Assembly (NCBI RefSeq): GCF_023806485.1
Contig: NZ_JAMSLR010000011.1
Coordinates: 34,170-98,169, forward strand
Reading direction: 5' to 3'
Length of the DNA stretch: 64,000 nt
From: Thermalbibacter longus
GTDB lineage: Bacteria > Chloroflexota > Chloroflexia > Thermomicrobiales > Thermomicrobiaceae
In this document: positions 37,394-49,455 of the stretch, one piece after another
Layout: every line of letters begins with the position of its first letter
Numbering within the stretch: the first letter of the stretch is position 1
The notes under the pieces: model-generated
The model's input: the letters and a program-made list of their open reading frames with translations, nothing else
Told to the model about the DNA's origin: nothing
Databases searched by the model: none
Position numbers and translations under genes: made by a program

Positions 37394-38164
37394 CTAAGTA
37401 CTCGCCGGCTCTTCCGGCGGTGTCCACGGCGCGAACGGGTCTGGTGGGCAGCCCTCGAGCAAGCGACGGTCTTTCTCCGTTAGCTGCGCCCTGGCGAGCA
37501 GGTCGGGCCGCCGCGCCCGGGTTCGGCAGAGCGCCTGCTGGCGACGCCACTCGGCGATGCGGGCGTGGTTGCCGCTGAGCAGGATGTCGGGCACGCCCAG
37601 GCCCCGAAACACCGGCGGCCGCGTGTACTGGGGGTACTCGAGCAGGCCCGAGGTGTGCGACTCCTCGGCCAACGACTCCGGGTCGATCACTCCGGGTACC
37701 AGGCGGGACACGACGTCGATGATCACCGCCGCCGCCAGCTCTCCGCCCGTCAGCACGTAGTCGCCGATCGACAGCTCGCGCGCCCGGAGGATGACGCGTA
37801 CCCGGTCGTCGATCCCTTCGTAGCGGCCGCAGATCAGGGCCAGCCGGGGGTACTGGGCCAGCTCGCGGGCGATGTCCTGGTTGAACACCTCGCCCGAAGG
37901 CGTGAGCAGGATGACTGGCGTCTGCTCGAGCTCCGGCCCGAGGATCGCCTCTACTGCGTGCACGATCGGCGGGGCCATCATGACCATGCCCGGGCCGCCG
38001 CCGTATGGCTCGTCGTCCACCGAGCGATGGCGGTCAGTCGCCCAGTCGCGGATATTGTGGAGATGGATCGAGACCAGCCCCTGCTCCTGCGCGCGCTTGA
38101 GGATGCTCTCGTTGAGCGGGCCGGCGAAGATGCCTGGGAAGATCGTGAAGACATCGAACCGCAC
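37394..38164 (-). CDS. trmD: tRNA (guanine-37-N1) methyltransferase
   Basis: The 256-residue SPOUT enzyme methylates G37 of tRNAs. It has [13 protein letters not shown] at the start, [37 protein letters not shown] and [14 protein letters not shown] (trefoil-knot SAM site), and the C-terminal domain [24 protein letters not shown] chose GTG 38164 because GGAGGTGAAGCCG precedes it; GTG 38173 would place the RBS inside the start. It is divergent from leuS. Confidence 0.96.
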   Translation of the reverse strand: MRFDVFTIFPGIFAGPLNESILKRAQEQGLVSIHLHNIRDWATDRHRSVDDEPYGGGPGMVMMAPPIVHAVEAILGPELEQTPVILLTPSGEVFNQDIARELAQYPRLALICGRYEGIDDRVRVILRARELSIGDYVLTGGELAAAVIIDVVSRLVPGVIDPESLAEESHTSGLLEYPQYTRPPVFRGLGVPDILLSGNHARIAEWRRQQALCRTRARRPDLLARAQLTEKDRRLLEGCPPDPFAPWTPPEEPAST

Positions 38165-38292
38165 CGGCTTCACCTCCGCTCTAGAGCCTACCAGAAGCTG
38201 CTCCGATGCTGTGTGGTTCTGCGAGGCGCGGAATCGGCGAGACGAGTCTGGTCAGACCGGCCAGGAGCGATACCTCCTGAACGCCCGCTCGC

Positions 38293-38322
38293 TTGACAGC
38301 CGGGCAGACATTCTGCTAGATT
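38293..38322 (+). promoter_or_regulatory. leuS promoter
   Basis: A perfect -35 TTGACA (38293-38298) and -10 TAGATT (38317-38322) are 18 bases apart. The start site near 38330 lies just before the T-box leader. Confidence 0.7.
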
Positions 38323-38329
38323 CCTGCAT

Positions 38330-38570
38330 GAAGGCGCCGAAGGGAAGCAGTAGCGCGCCTGGCCGGTCAGCGAGCCGGGGTGTGGTGAGAGCCCGGTCTG
38401 GTTCCAGCGCGCGAACTCGTCCCAGAGCCGCGCCGGTGAAGTGGTCGAGTAGCCGGCGCCGGGTTGTGCCCGTTATCGCGCAGAGAGTGGGCGTCGGACC
38501 GTATCCGGTGCGACGCCAAGTAGGGTGGTACCACGGCACGGCCCGTCCCTTCGTGGACGGGCCGTCTCGA
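38330..38570 (+). promoter_or_regulatory. T-box leader of leuS, specifier CUC
   Basis: T-box RNAs sense uncharged tRNA. Stem I is visible: proximal GGGA (38342-38345) with TCCC (38420-38423), 5' loop AGCAGTA with the AGUA bulge motif, and distal GCGCGCCTGG with CCAGCGCGC. The 3' loop GAACTCG places the specifier codon CTC (Leu) at 38416-38418. The T-box AGGGTGGTACCACGG (38522-38536) is followed by an 11-bp terminator stem ACGGCCCGTCC / GGACGGGCCGT (38538-38565). Uncharged tRNA-Leu(GAG) should promote readthrough into leuS. Confidence 0.92.
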
Positions 38571-38584
38571 TTCTCGAGGCGAAC

Positions 38585-38701
38585 ATGTGGGCGACGCGGC
38601 CAACCAATCGCCGATGGGCAACCGGCCAGCGGCTCGGTGGCTCGCTTAGTCGGCCCCGGAGAGGGGCTGCAGCGAGCAGCGGGAGGCCGTGTCTCGGGTA
38701 G
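38585..38701 (+). CDS. Possible 38-residue leader peptide upstream of leuS
   Basis: ATG 38585 is preceded by GAGG with a 5-base spacer and opens a 38-codon frame ending at TAG 38699-38701. Leu codons lie at positions 17 (CTC), 21 (CTT) and 37 (CTC), Trp codons at 2 and 11. The stop lies between the arms of the downstream competing hairpins, as in classical attenuators. The peptide itself is Arg/Gly-rich with no family resemblance. This is an inference from geometry. Confidence 0.35.
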   Translation: MWATRPTNRRWATGQRLGGSLSRPRRGAAASSGRPCLG

Positions 38702-38750
38702 CCGCTGAGGAGGAAACGTTGTGGTCGGCCTCCCGCTGCTGGGAGGCCGA
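38675..38750 (+). promoter_or_regulatory. Second leuS attenuator with mutually exclusive hairpins
   Basis: A 15-bp perfect pairing joins AGCAGCGGGAGGCCG (38675-38689) with CGGCCTCCCGCTGCT (38725-38739). The same 3' segment can instead pair as TCGGCCTCCC (38725-38734) with GGGAGGCCGA (38741-38750), a 10-bp terminator-like stem with loop GCTGCT. The two folds exclude each other. No strong U-tract follows (TCCCTTGTGG). Confidence 0.55.
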
Positions 38751-38837
38751 TCCCTTGTGGAAGCACCTCCATCGGTGCGCGACACGGAATAGCCGTCTTG
38801 ACTGTATCGAGGCATGGGAGAGCGACGGAGGTTCGTC

Positions 38838-41639
38838 ATGGCGACGACAGCGAAGAGGCGCCGAACCGAGAGCTACCGGCCGCAGGTGATCGAGCCGAAG
38901 TGGCAGCGCGCTTGGGAGGAGACCGGGATCTACCGGAACGTGACCGAAGACCCCACCCGCCCCAAGTGGTATCACCTGGTGATGTTCCCGTATCCCTCCG
39001 GCAACCTGCACATCGGCCACTGGTTCTCCTACGCGCCGGCCGACGCGGCGGCCCGCTACCGCCGGATGCGCGGCTACAACGTGCTGTTCCCCTTCGGGTT
39101 CGACGCGTTCGGTCTGCCCGCGGAGAACGCGGCTATCCGGCACGGCATCCATCCGTATACCTGGACGATGCAGAACATCGCGCGGATGAAGGAGCAACTG
39201 CGCTCGATGGGCGCGATGTTCGACTGGAGCAAGGAGATCATCACCTGCCTGCCGGAGTACTACCGCTGGAACCAGTGGTTCTTCCTGCAGTTCTACAAGC
39301 GTGGCCTGGCCTACCGGGCCCTGGCGCCGGTCTGGTGGTGCCCGAACGACCAGACGGTGCTGGCCAACGAGCAGGTGATCGACGGCCGATGCGAGCGCTG
39401 TGGCGCCGAGGTCTATCGTCGTGATCTGGAACAGTGGTTCCTGCGGATCACGGCCTATGCCGAGGAGTTGCTGAACTTCGAGGGCATCGAGTGGCCCGAG
39501 CAGGTCGTGACCATGCAGCGCAACTGGATCGGCCGCTCGGAGGGTGCCCGCGTCGTCTTCCGGGCCGAGTCCGGCGATCCGATCGAGGTATTCACCACCC
39601 GTCCCGACACGCTGTGGGGCGCGACCTTCATGGTGCTGGCGCCGGAGCACCCGCTGGTCGAGAAGCTGACAACGCCCGAGCGCCGGGCCGAGGTGGAGGC
39701 CTACGTGCAGCAGGCGCGCCGCGAGAGCGATATCGAGCGGACGTCGACCGAGCGCGAGAAGACCGGCGTGTTCATCGGCGCCTACGCGTTCAACCCGGTC
39801 AACGGCGAGCGGATCCCGATCTGGATCGCCGACTACGTGCTGATGGGCTACGGCACCGGCGCGATCATGGCCGTACCAGCGCACGACGAGCGCGACTTCG
39901 AGTTCGCGCTGAAGTTCGGCCTACCGGTCATCCCGGTGATCGCGGGGCCGGGCGAGCAGGCTCGGAGTCTGGTACGGCGCGGCAGCTACCGTGACACCCT
40001 GCCGGCGGCGCTGCGGGAAGCCGGGTTCGCCTTCGAGGAGCGCGAGGGCAGCCTGTACGTGACGCTGGACGACCGCGACCGGGAGCGCTACGTCGCCCTG
40101 GCGCAGGCGCACCTGCTGCCTGGCTCCTGGACCTCGGTCGTCGGCGGCAGTGGCTGGCAGATCGTCATCGGCGGCGGCGAGGTGATCGAGGTCGGCACGC
40201 TGGCGGACGAGCGACGGGCACTGGCCCGTTGCCAGGCACTGGACCCAGGCGTCCGACCGGCGCGGACGGTCGCCGAGATGCTGTGGGATGTCGACTTCTA
40301 CCGCGAGGTGCTGTTCTACGACACCTACGGGCGGATGATCAACTCCGGCCCGCTGACCGGCACGCCGGGCGAGGAGGCGATCGCCCGCACCGTCCGCTGG
40401 CTGGAGGAGCAGGGCCTGGGCAAGAGGGAGGTGACCTACCGGCTGCGAGACTGGCTGATCTCGCGCCAGCGCTACTGGGGCACGCCGATTCCGATCATCT
40501 ACTGCGACCGCTGCGGGATGGTGCCGGTGCCGGAAGACCAGTTGCCGGTGGTGCTGCCCGAGGACGCCGAGTTCATGCCGACCGGCCAGTCGCCGTTGGT
40601 CACCCACGAGGCGTTCGTCAGCGCTACGTGTCCGCAGTGCGGCGGGCCAGCCCGGCGCGAGACCGATACGATGGACACCTTCGTCGACTCCTCTTGGTAC
40701 TGGTATCGCTATCTGAGCCCGCACGACCAGGAGCAGCCGTTCGACCGGGCCAAGGTCGAGTACTGGACGCCGGTCGACCAGTACACCGGCGGGATCGAGC
40801 ACGCCATCCTGCATCTCCTGTACTCCCGCTTCTGGACGAAGGCCCTGGCTGACCTAGGCTTGGTCAACCACCGCGAGCCGTTCGCTCGGCTGTTCAACCA
40901 CGGCGTGATCCTGGGTGAGGACGGGGAGAAGATGTCCAAGAGCCGAGGGAACGTCGTGGACCCGGACGAGCTGGTCGCGCAGATGGGCGCCGACACGGTG
41001 CGACTGTACCTGATGTTCGTCGGTCCCTGGGAACAGGGCGGTCCGTGGAGCTCGCGCGGCGTCACCGGCATCCAGCGCTTCCTGAACCGGGTCTGGACGG
41101 TCGTCATCGACACCGCGGAGATATCACCGGATCGTCCGGACGACGAGGAGGCGGTCAGGCTGCGCCGGTTCATGCACCGGACGATCAAGGCCGTCACCGA
41201 GGACTTCGAGCACTTCGGCTTCAACACCGCTATTGCCCGGATGATGGAGTTCGTCAACGAGCTGTTCCGGCTGAAGGATTCAGCCACAGCCCGGACGCCG
41301 GCCTGGCGGGAAGCGATCGAGACGCTCGTGTTGCTGCTGGCGCCGGGCGCGCCGCACATCGCAGAGGAGCTTTGGGAGCGCCTGGGCAAGCCGTATAGCG
41401 TCCACCAGCAGGCCTGGCCGGCCTTCGACCCTGAGCTGGCGGCCGAGGAGATGATCGAGCTGGTGGTCCAGGTCAACGGCCGCGTGCGCGACCGTATCCT
41501 GGTTCCTGCTGATATCAGCGAGGAGGCGGCCATCGAGTTGGCCAAGTCGAGCGAGCGAGTCCAGCCGTACCTTGACGGCAAGCCGGTGCGGCGCGCGGTG
41601 TACGTCCCCGGCAAACTGGTTAACCTGGTAGTCGGGTAG
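38838..41639 (+). CDS. leuS: Leucyl-tRNA synthetase
   Basis: The 933-residue class I synthetase has PYPSGNLHIGHW (HIGH motif, about residue 50), a zinc-knuckle-like CPNDQTVLANEQVIDGRCERCG, the CP1 editing domain with TTRPDTLWGATF and the universal editing Asp in AVPAHDERDF, DWLISRQRYWG, and GEKMSKSRGN (KMSKS). It is longer than E. coli LeuRS (860). About 100 extra residues fall at positions 370-493, between FGLPVIPVI and YGRMINSG. ATG 38838 follows GACGGAGGTTCGTC. Confidence 0.96.
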   Translation: MATTAKRRRTESYRPQVIEPKWQRAWEETGIYRNVTEDPTRPKWYHLVMFPYPSGNLHIGHWFSYAPADAAARYRRMRGYNVLFPFGFDAFGLPAENAAIRHGIHPYTWTMQNIARMKEQLRSMGAMFDWSKEIITCLPEYYRWNQWFFLQFYKRGLAYRALAPVWWCPNDQTVLANEQVIDGRCERCGAEVYRRDLEQWFLRITAYAEELLNFEGIEWPEQVVTMQRNWIGRSEGARVVFRAESGDPIEVFTTRPDTLWGATFMVLAPEHPLVEKLTTPERRAEVEAYVQQARRESDIERTSTEREKTGVFIGAYAFNPVNGERIPIWIADYVLMGYGTGAIMAVPAHDERDFEFALKFGLPVIPVIAGPGEQARSLVRRGSYRDTLPAALREAGFAFEEREGSLYVTLDDRDRERYVALAQAHLLPGSWTSVVGGSGWQIVIGGGEVIEVGTLADERRALARCQALDPGVRPARTVAEMLWDVDFYREVLFYDTYGRMINSGPLTGTPGEEAIARTVRWLEEQGLGKREVTYRLRDWLISRQRYWGTPIPIIYCDRCGMVPVPEDQLPVVLPEDAEFMPTGQSPLVTHEAFVSATCPQCGGPARRETDTMDTFVDSSWYWYRYLSPHDQEQPFDRAKVEYWTPVDQYTGGIEHAILHLLYSRFWTKALADLGLVNHREPFARLFNHGVILGEDGEKMSKSRGNVVDPDELVAQMGADTVRLYLMFVGPWEQGGPWSSRGVTGIQRFLNRVWTVVIDTAEISPDRPDDEEAVRLRRFMHRTIKAVTEDFEHFGFNTAIARMMEFVNELFRLKDSATARTPAWREAIETLVLLLAPGAPHIAEELWERLGKPYSVHQQAWPAFDPELAAEEMIELVVQVNGRVRDRILVPADISEEAAIELAKSSERVQPYLDGKPVRRAVYVPGKLVNLVVG

Positions 41640-41644
41640 GCGGG

Positions 41645-41678
41645 CGAGTGCCCGGGCCGGTAGCTGCCCGGGCACTCG
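41645..41678 (+). terminator. Hairpin terminator of leuS
   Basis: CGAGTGCCCGGG / CCCGGGCACTCG is a 12-bp perfect stem with a 10-base loop, five bases after the leuS stop. The tail is TGTGCCTG, not a T-tract. Confidence 0.7.
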
Positions 41679-41702
41679 TGTGCCTGAGAGAGGACCCGTC
41701 GC

Positions 41703-42470
41703 GTGCGCGTTACGGTCTGCGAGCTCCCTGACGGCGCTGAGGGCTTCGCCCGGGCCTGGAGTCAGCTCGTCCAGCATGTCCGGGAGGAGCAGAGCGATCT
41801 GGTGCTGCTCCCGGAGATGCCAGCCGTAGCCTGGTTCTGTGGGATACCACAGTTCCGGCCAGAGGTCTGGCAAGCTGCGGTGGTCGCGCACCAGGAATTG
41901 CTGGGGCGGCTCGGCGAACTGGGCGCTGCGATTGTCCTGGGCTCTCGACCGGTGGAGCGCGGCGGCGCGCGGCTCAATCAGGCCTTCGCCTGGACGACAG
42001 GCGAGGGTTACCAGCCGGTGCACGAGAAGCGCTTCCTGCCGGATCACGAGGGCTTTTTCGAGGCTCGCTGGTTCGACCCGGGGCCGGATGCGTTCGCCGT
42101 GGCGAGCGTCGAGGGGGTGGCTATCGGGTTCCTCGTCTGCAGCGACGCGATGTTCCCCGAGCGGGCGCGGCACTACGGCCGGCAGGGAGCGCAGCTCATC
42201 GCCGTCCCCCGCGCCACTGGGGGACACGACCGCTGGTTGGTGGCGGCGCGCATGGCGGCTATCGTGTCCGGCGCCTACGTGCTCTCCTCCAACCGTGCTG
42301 GAGATGCAGCGCTCGACCCGGCGTTTCGCTTCGGGGGCCGGGGCTGGGTCATCGACCCTGAAGGCGAAGTCCTGGCCGAGACGAGCACCGTGCAACCGTT
42401 CGCAACCGTTGAGATCGATCTGGAAGCCACCGCAGTAGCGCGACGCACCTACCCGCGCTATCTCTCGTAG
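41703..42470 (+). CDS. Carbon-nitrogen hydrolase (nitrilase superfamily)
   Basis: The 255-residue protein has the Glu-Lys-Cys triad of the nitrilase superfamily: VLLPEMP (Glu), HEKRFLPDHEG (Lys) and FLVCSDAMFPE (Cys, about residue 143). It hydrolyses an amide or carbamoyl bond; the substrate cannot be told. GTG 41703 follows GAGAGAGGACCCGTC. The aminotransferase gene starts 100 bases later on the same strand, so the two may share a pathway in amino-acid or keto-acid salvage, like omega-amidase with transaminase (inference). Confidence 0.85.
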   Translation: MRVTVCELPDGAEGFARAWSQLVQHVREEQSDLVLLPEMPAVAWFCGIPQFRPEVWQAAVVAHQELLGRLGELGAAIVLGSRPVERGGARLNQAFAWTTGEGYQPVHEKRFLPDHEGFFEARWFDPGPDAFAVASVEGVAIGFLVCSDAMFPERARHYGRQGAQLIAVPRATGGHDRWLVAARMAAIVSGAYVLSSNRAGDAALDPAFRFGGRGWVIDPEGEVLAETSTVQPFATVEIDLEATAVARRTYPRYLS

Positions 42471-42569
42471 CCGCGGGCGAGCTGCAGGCGTCTGGATTGG
42501 GACTGAGCCAGCAGGATGGAGCGCGAGCACGGTCGCAACTGTCGTGGGCGGCCGGAGAGGAGAAGCCAG

Positions 42570-43718
42570 GTGGAGATCCAACCGTTCGCCCTCGAGCGCT
42601 GGATGACGACTTGGGAGACCCGGGTGCGGTACGACCTGGCCGAGAGCGGCATACAGCCGCAGGCGGTCGAGGAGCTGCTCGCCCTCGAGCCTGACCCCGA
42701 AGCGGCGCTGCGGGGAATGCTCGCCACCAGGCTGGGCTACAGCGAGGCGCGTGGAACGGCTGAGCTGCGCGAGCTGATCGCCGGTCTCTACCGCGAGGCG
42801 AGCCCGGATGACGTGTTGGTCACTACCGGCGCCATCGAGGCGAACTTTCTACTCTGTAATGTGCTGCTCCGGCCGGGCGACCACGTGGTCGCCGTCTATC
42901 CCGCCTACCAGCAGCTCTACAGCGTGCCCGAAGCCGTCGGCGCGGAGGTCAGTCTCTGGCAGCTCCGCCGCGAGAACGGCTTCCGCTTCGATCTGGACGA
43001 GCTGAGACGGCTGGTCACCCCTCGTACTCGGCTGATCGTGGTCAATACTCCTCACAACCCGACCGGCGCGACGCTGAGCCAGGCTGAGCTGGAGCAGATC
43101 TACGCGATCGCCGAGCAGGCCGGCGCGTGGCTGTTGAGCGACGAGGCCTACCGCTGGCTGGAGTTGCCGGGACGCGAGCCGCTGGCCGGCCCGGCCCGCG
43201 ACCTGGGGCCACGCGCCATCAGCGTTGGCACGCTCTCGAAGCCGTTCGGGCTGCCTGGTCTGCGGATCGGCTGGCTCGTGGCTCCGGTCGAGATCGCGAC
43301 CGCCTGCTGGGGCCTGCGAGACTACATCACGCTCAGCCCCGGCAAATTGAGCGACTTCCTTGCGACGGTCGCGTTGCGCCACCGAGATCGGCTGATCGCC
43401 CGGGCCCACGCGATCGCTGCGCGAAATCTCGCTACTCTGGAGCGGTGGATCGAGGAGCGCGAGGGGCTCATCGACTGGGTGCCACCGCGCGGCGGGTTGC
43501 TCGGGCTGCTGCGTTACCACCTGGACGTGCCGTCGCGTGAGCTGGCGGACCGCCTTGCGGCCGAGGCGAGCGTCATGCTTGCGCCCGGTTCGGCGTTCGG
43601 CTTCGAAGGGCATCTGCGGATCGGGCTCGGAGCTGAACCAGGTCACTTTGCCGAAGGGCTGCGGGTGGCCGCAACCTTCCTGGAAGACCTCGCCACTCAG
43701 CGGAGGCCGGCCAGATAA
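42570..43718 (+). CDS. Class I/II aminotransferase
   Basis: The 382-residue PLP enzyme has VLVTTGAIEANFLL, YPAYQQLYSVPEAVGAEV, VVNTPHNPTGATLS, LLSDEAYRWLEL and SVGTLSKPFGLPGLRIGW with the PLP Lys (about residue 225). GTG 42570 is chosen because GGAGAGGAGAAGCCAG precedes it. Fold type I family members include aspartate and kynurenine aminotransferases; donor and acceptor are unknown. It overlaps the convergent ydcF-like gene by 22 bases. Confidence 0.87.
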   Translation: MEIQPFALERWMTTWETRVRYDLAESGIQPQAVEELLALEPDPEAALRGMLATRLGYSEARGTAELRELIAGLYREASPDDVLVTTGAIEANFLLCNVLLRPGDHVVAVYPAYQQLYSVPEAVGAEVSLWQLRRENGFRFDLDELRRLVTPRTRLIVVNTPHNPTGATLSQAELEQIYAIAEQAGAWLLSDEAYRWLELPGREPLAGPARDLGPRAISVGTLSKPFGLPGLRIGWLVAPVEIATACWGLRDYITLSPGKLSDFLATVALRHRDRLIARAHAIAARNLATLERWIEEREGLIDWVPPRGGLLGLLRYHLDVPSRELADRLAAEASVMLAPGSAFGFEGHLRIGLGAEPGHFAEGLRVAATFLEDLATQRRPAR

Positions 43719-44341
43719 GCCAGGTAGGCCACCAGCTCCCGGATCATATAGGTAAGCTCGAGTGGGCTGCCGGGGCGGATCGGGCTGTTCGGCGCTGGTG
43801 AGCCGAGAGCCTGGAAGCCCAGGTCTTCGACCATGCGCTTGGCGCGGAACAGGTGAAAGCCGTCGCTCACCACGAGAAGCTGGCGGAGCCCGGCCTGCTC
43901 CATTGCCGGTCGCGCTGCTTCCAGGCTGTGCCAGGTGTCGCGACCCTCCGGGACGACGATCAGCGACGACCGGGGGATGCCCCGCTCTGCCAGGTAGGCC
44001 GCGCCGACTTCAGCTTCGGTCGGCTCGAGCGGGCTCGCTGTCCCGCCGACCAGCACGACAGCAGGCGCGTATCCCTGTTGGTAGAGCTCGAAGGCGTGAT
44101 CCAATCGGGCTCGGAAGGCTCGAGTCGGGCGGCCGTTGATCTGCGCGGCTCCGAGTACCAGGATGCCGTCGGATGGAGTGCGCTCATCCGTGCGCGCATC
44201 GTGGTAGATCGCGACGGCGACGGTCGTGAGCGCCAGTGCGCCGGCAAGACCTCCGAGCGTGAACGAGATCGTAACGAGCCTGACGAACTGCTGGCCGAGT
44301 GTCCGTGCCTGCCTCCGTCGCGCTGTTGGAGCGAGCGTCAT
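43697..44341 (-). CDS. YdcF/DUF218 family protein (ElyC/SanA-like)
   Basis: The 214-residue protein has one N-terminal membrane helix (LGGLAGALALTTVAVAIY) followed by a DUF218 domain: GILVLGAAQINGRPTRAFRARLDHAFELY, AVVLVGGTAS, EGRDTWHSLEAA and LLVVSDGFHLFRAKRM. The domain would be outside the cytoplasm. Relatives ElyC and SanA affect envelope integrity; YdcF binds SAM. The precise role is unknown. Confidence 0.87.
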   Translation of the reverse strand: MTLAPTARRRQARTLGQQFVRLVTISFTLGGLAGALALTTVAVAIYHDARTDERTPSDGILVLGAAQINGRPTRAFRARLDHAFELYQQGYAPAVVLVGGTASPLEPTEAEVGAAYLAERGIPRSSLIVVPEGRDTWHSLEAARPAMEQAGLRQLLVVSDGFHLFRAKRMVEDLGFQALGSPAPNSPIRPGSPLELTYMIRELVAYLAYLAGLR

Positions 44342-44428
44342 CCTGCTCTCGCCTCCCCCTGCAGCGCACTAACTATGCCAGCGAGGGGTGACCAGGTGCA
44401 TACTTCTGTAAGAAGCGGGTGGGGTGTT

Positions 44429-45085
44429 ATGTCTTCTGGCGGCACCATCACGGCCCTTGAAGACCAGGCACGCGATCCCGAGCGGGTCTCCGTTTACCTC
44501 GATGGTGAGTTCGCGTTCGGGCTGAGCCGTGTGCTGGCTGCGCGCTACAACCTGTATGTGGGGCGGAGCCTCAGCGTCGACGAGGTCGCCGCGCTGCGCG
44601 CTGCCGACGAGGTCGAGCGGGCGGTACAGGCGGGCCTCCGGCTCCTCGCGGTTCGACCCAGGTCGGAGCGCGAGACCCGCGACCGGCTGAAGCGCAAGGG
44701 CTTCGGCGAGCCGGCGATCGAGGCTGCGATCGAGCGACTGCGCGGCTGGCGTTACCTCGACGATGCGGAGTTCGCCCGCCTGTGGGTGGAGCATCGGCAG
44801 GTGACGGGCCCTCGGGGCCGGCGGCTGCTGGAGTTCGAGCTCCGTTCGAAGGGGATCGACCCGGAGACCGTGCTCGAAACGGTCGAGGCAGCCGATCTCG
44901 ACGAGGAGGCGGCTGCGCGAGCGGTCGCGTCGAAACACCTCTCTCGCCTGGCCGGGCTGGATCCGGTGACCCGCCGCCGCCGGCTCACCGGCGCGCTCCA
45001 GCGGCGCGGGTTCGACTGGGACGTCATCCGCCGTGTCCTGGACACGCTCGATCGTGGTGAGGATCTGGGTGAGGGCGAGGGTTGA
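44429..45085 (+). CDS. recX: RecA regulator RecX
   Basis: The 218-residue protein has the three-helix repeats of RecX: LLAVRPRSERETRDRLKRKGF, LRGWRYLDDAEFARLWVEHRQ, GRRLLEFELRSKGID and ALQRRGFDWDVIRRVL. RecX inhibits or remodels RecA filaments. ATG 44429 starts the recognisable protein; the frame extends upstream as a shadow. recA is not in the window. Confidence 0.9.
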   Translation: MSSGGTITALEDQARDPERVSVYLDGEFAFGLSRVLAARYNLYVGRSLSVDEVAALRAADEVERAVQAGLRLLAVRPRSERETRDRLKRKGFGEPAIEAAIERLRGWRYLDDAEFARLWVEHRQVTGPRGRRLLEFELRSKGIDPETVLETVEAADLDEEAAARAVASKHLSRLAGLDPVTRRRRLTGALQRRGFDWDVIRRVLDTLDRGEDLGEGEG

Positions 45086-45270
45086 GCTAGGACACGGCGC
45101 GCTCCTGTCGCCGGTGCCGCCTGCGCCGGGCCGTGAATGGCTCTGCGGTGCACTAGAACGGTTGCACGGGTGAACGGACACGGGTATACTCAGGCAGGCC
45201 GCTGGAAGTCCTCACTTCCCGACGCCCATCTGACAGGCCATAAGCCAATCGCCGAATAGGAACCGGAGCG

Positions 45271-47608
<2,338 letters not shown>

Positions 47609-47628
47609 GTACGGCTCTGGGCAACGCG

Positions 47629-47657
47629 TTGCGCGGTCTTTCAGTTTGTGATAGGAT
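47629..47657 (+). promoter_or_regulatory. Promoter of the ATP synthase operon
   Basis: TTGCGC (47629-47634) and TAGGAT (47652-47657) are exactly 17 bases apart. The predicted start at about 47664-47666 coincides with the GTG at 47666 of the first gene, suggesting a leaderless transcript. Confidence 0.5.
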
Positions 47658-47665
47658 GCGCAATC

Positions 47666-47956
47666 GTGAGTGGGTCGGGCAAGCGCCCACTCGGCACGCG
47701 GCGGGACTGGCAGACCGTCGGGGCCGCAACAGGTCTCGGATGTTCGGTCGTGACCAGTCTCATCCTGTGTATTGGTGGGGGTGTACTGCTCGACCAGTGG
47801 CTCGGTACCGAGCCGGTGCTGACGCTGATCGGCGTGGTGCTGGGCTTGGCCTCGGCTGGGTATCTGCTCTACGAGCTGGCGGTCATCAACCAGCCGGAGA
47901 AGGGTCTCCTGAGACGGCGCCGGCCAGCGTCCCGGGAGGATCGTGAGGCCCGCTGA
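47666..47956 (+). CDS. ATP synthase-associated membrane protein (AtpZ/AtpI-like)
   Basis: The 96-residue protein has two helices (VGAATGLGCSVVTSLILCIGGGVLL and VLTLIGVVLGLASAGYLLYEL) joined by a short loop with the LDQWLGT motif, as in AtpZ/AtpI-type proteins that precede F-ATPase subunits and may aid c-ring assembly or carry divalent cations. GTG 47666 is preferred. A GTG at 47648 lies over the predicted -10. It lies 37 bases before atpB. Confidence 0.75.
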   Translation: MSGSGKRPLGTRRDWQTVGAATGLGCSVVTSLILCIGGGVLLDQWLGTEPVLTLIGVVLGLASAGYLLYELAVINQPEKGLLRRRRPASREDREAR

Positions 47957-47992
47957 CCGGTCGCGAGGAGCGTGTAGCGAGTAGGAGAGCCC

Positions 47993-49232
<1,240 letters not shown>

Positions 49233-49251
49233 GAGAGCGCCTGGCGCTCTC
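49233..49251 (+). terminator. Tight hairpin after atpE
   Basis: GAGAGCGCC / GGCGCTCTC forms a 9-bp stem over one base, directly at the atpE stop. It may attenuate or protect the atpB-E message, allowing higher expression of subunit c. Confidence 0.5.
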
Positions 49252-49290
49252 TCGCTTGCCACGGCTCTGGAGAGCGTGCGAGACCCGGCC

Positions 49291-49323
49291 CGGCAGCGCC
49301 CCGGATGCCCGTGGGCGCTGCCG
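49291..49323 (+). terminator. 11-bp hairpin between atpE and atpF
   Basis: CGGCAGCGCCC / GGGCGCTGCCG is perfect with an 11-base loop. It is the second stable hairpin in the 223-base atpE-atpF gap. A possible weak -10 (TATGCT, 49341-49346) follows. Confidence 0.5.
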
Positions 49324-49455
49324 AATCTGCTGGGTCGGGTTATGCTATGTGGTAACGGTGCCGCTCCGGACCAGCTCGGGTGGGACTGGCCGGGCGGGTG
49401 CCGGCTCGATACAGTACAGCAACTGTAAGGCGCAGACGGCAGTAAGGGAGCAGCC

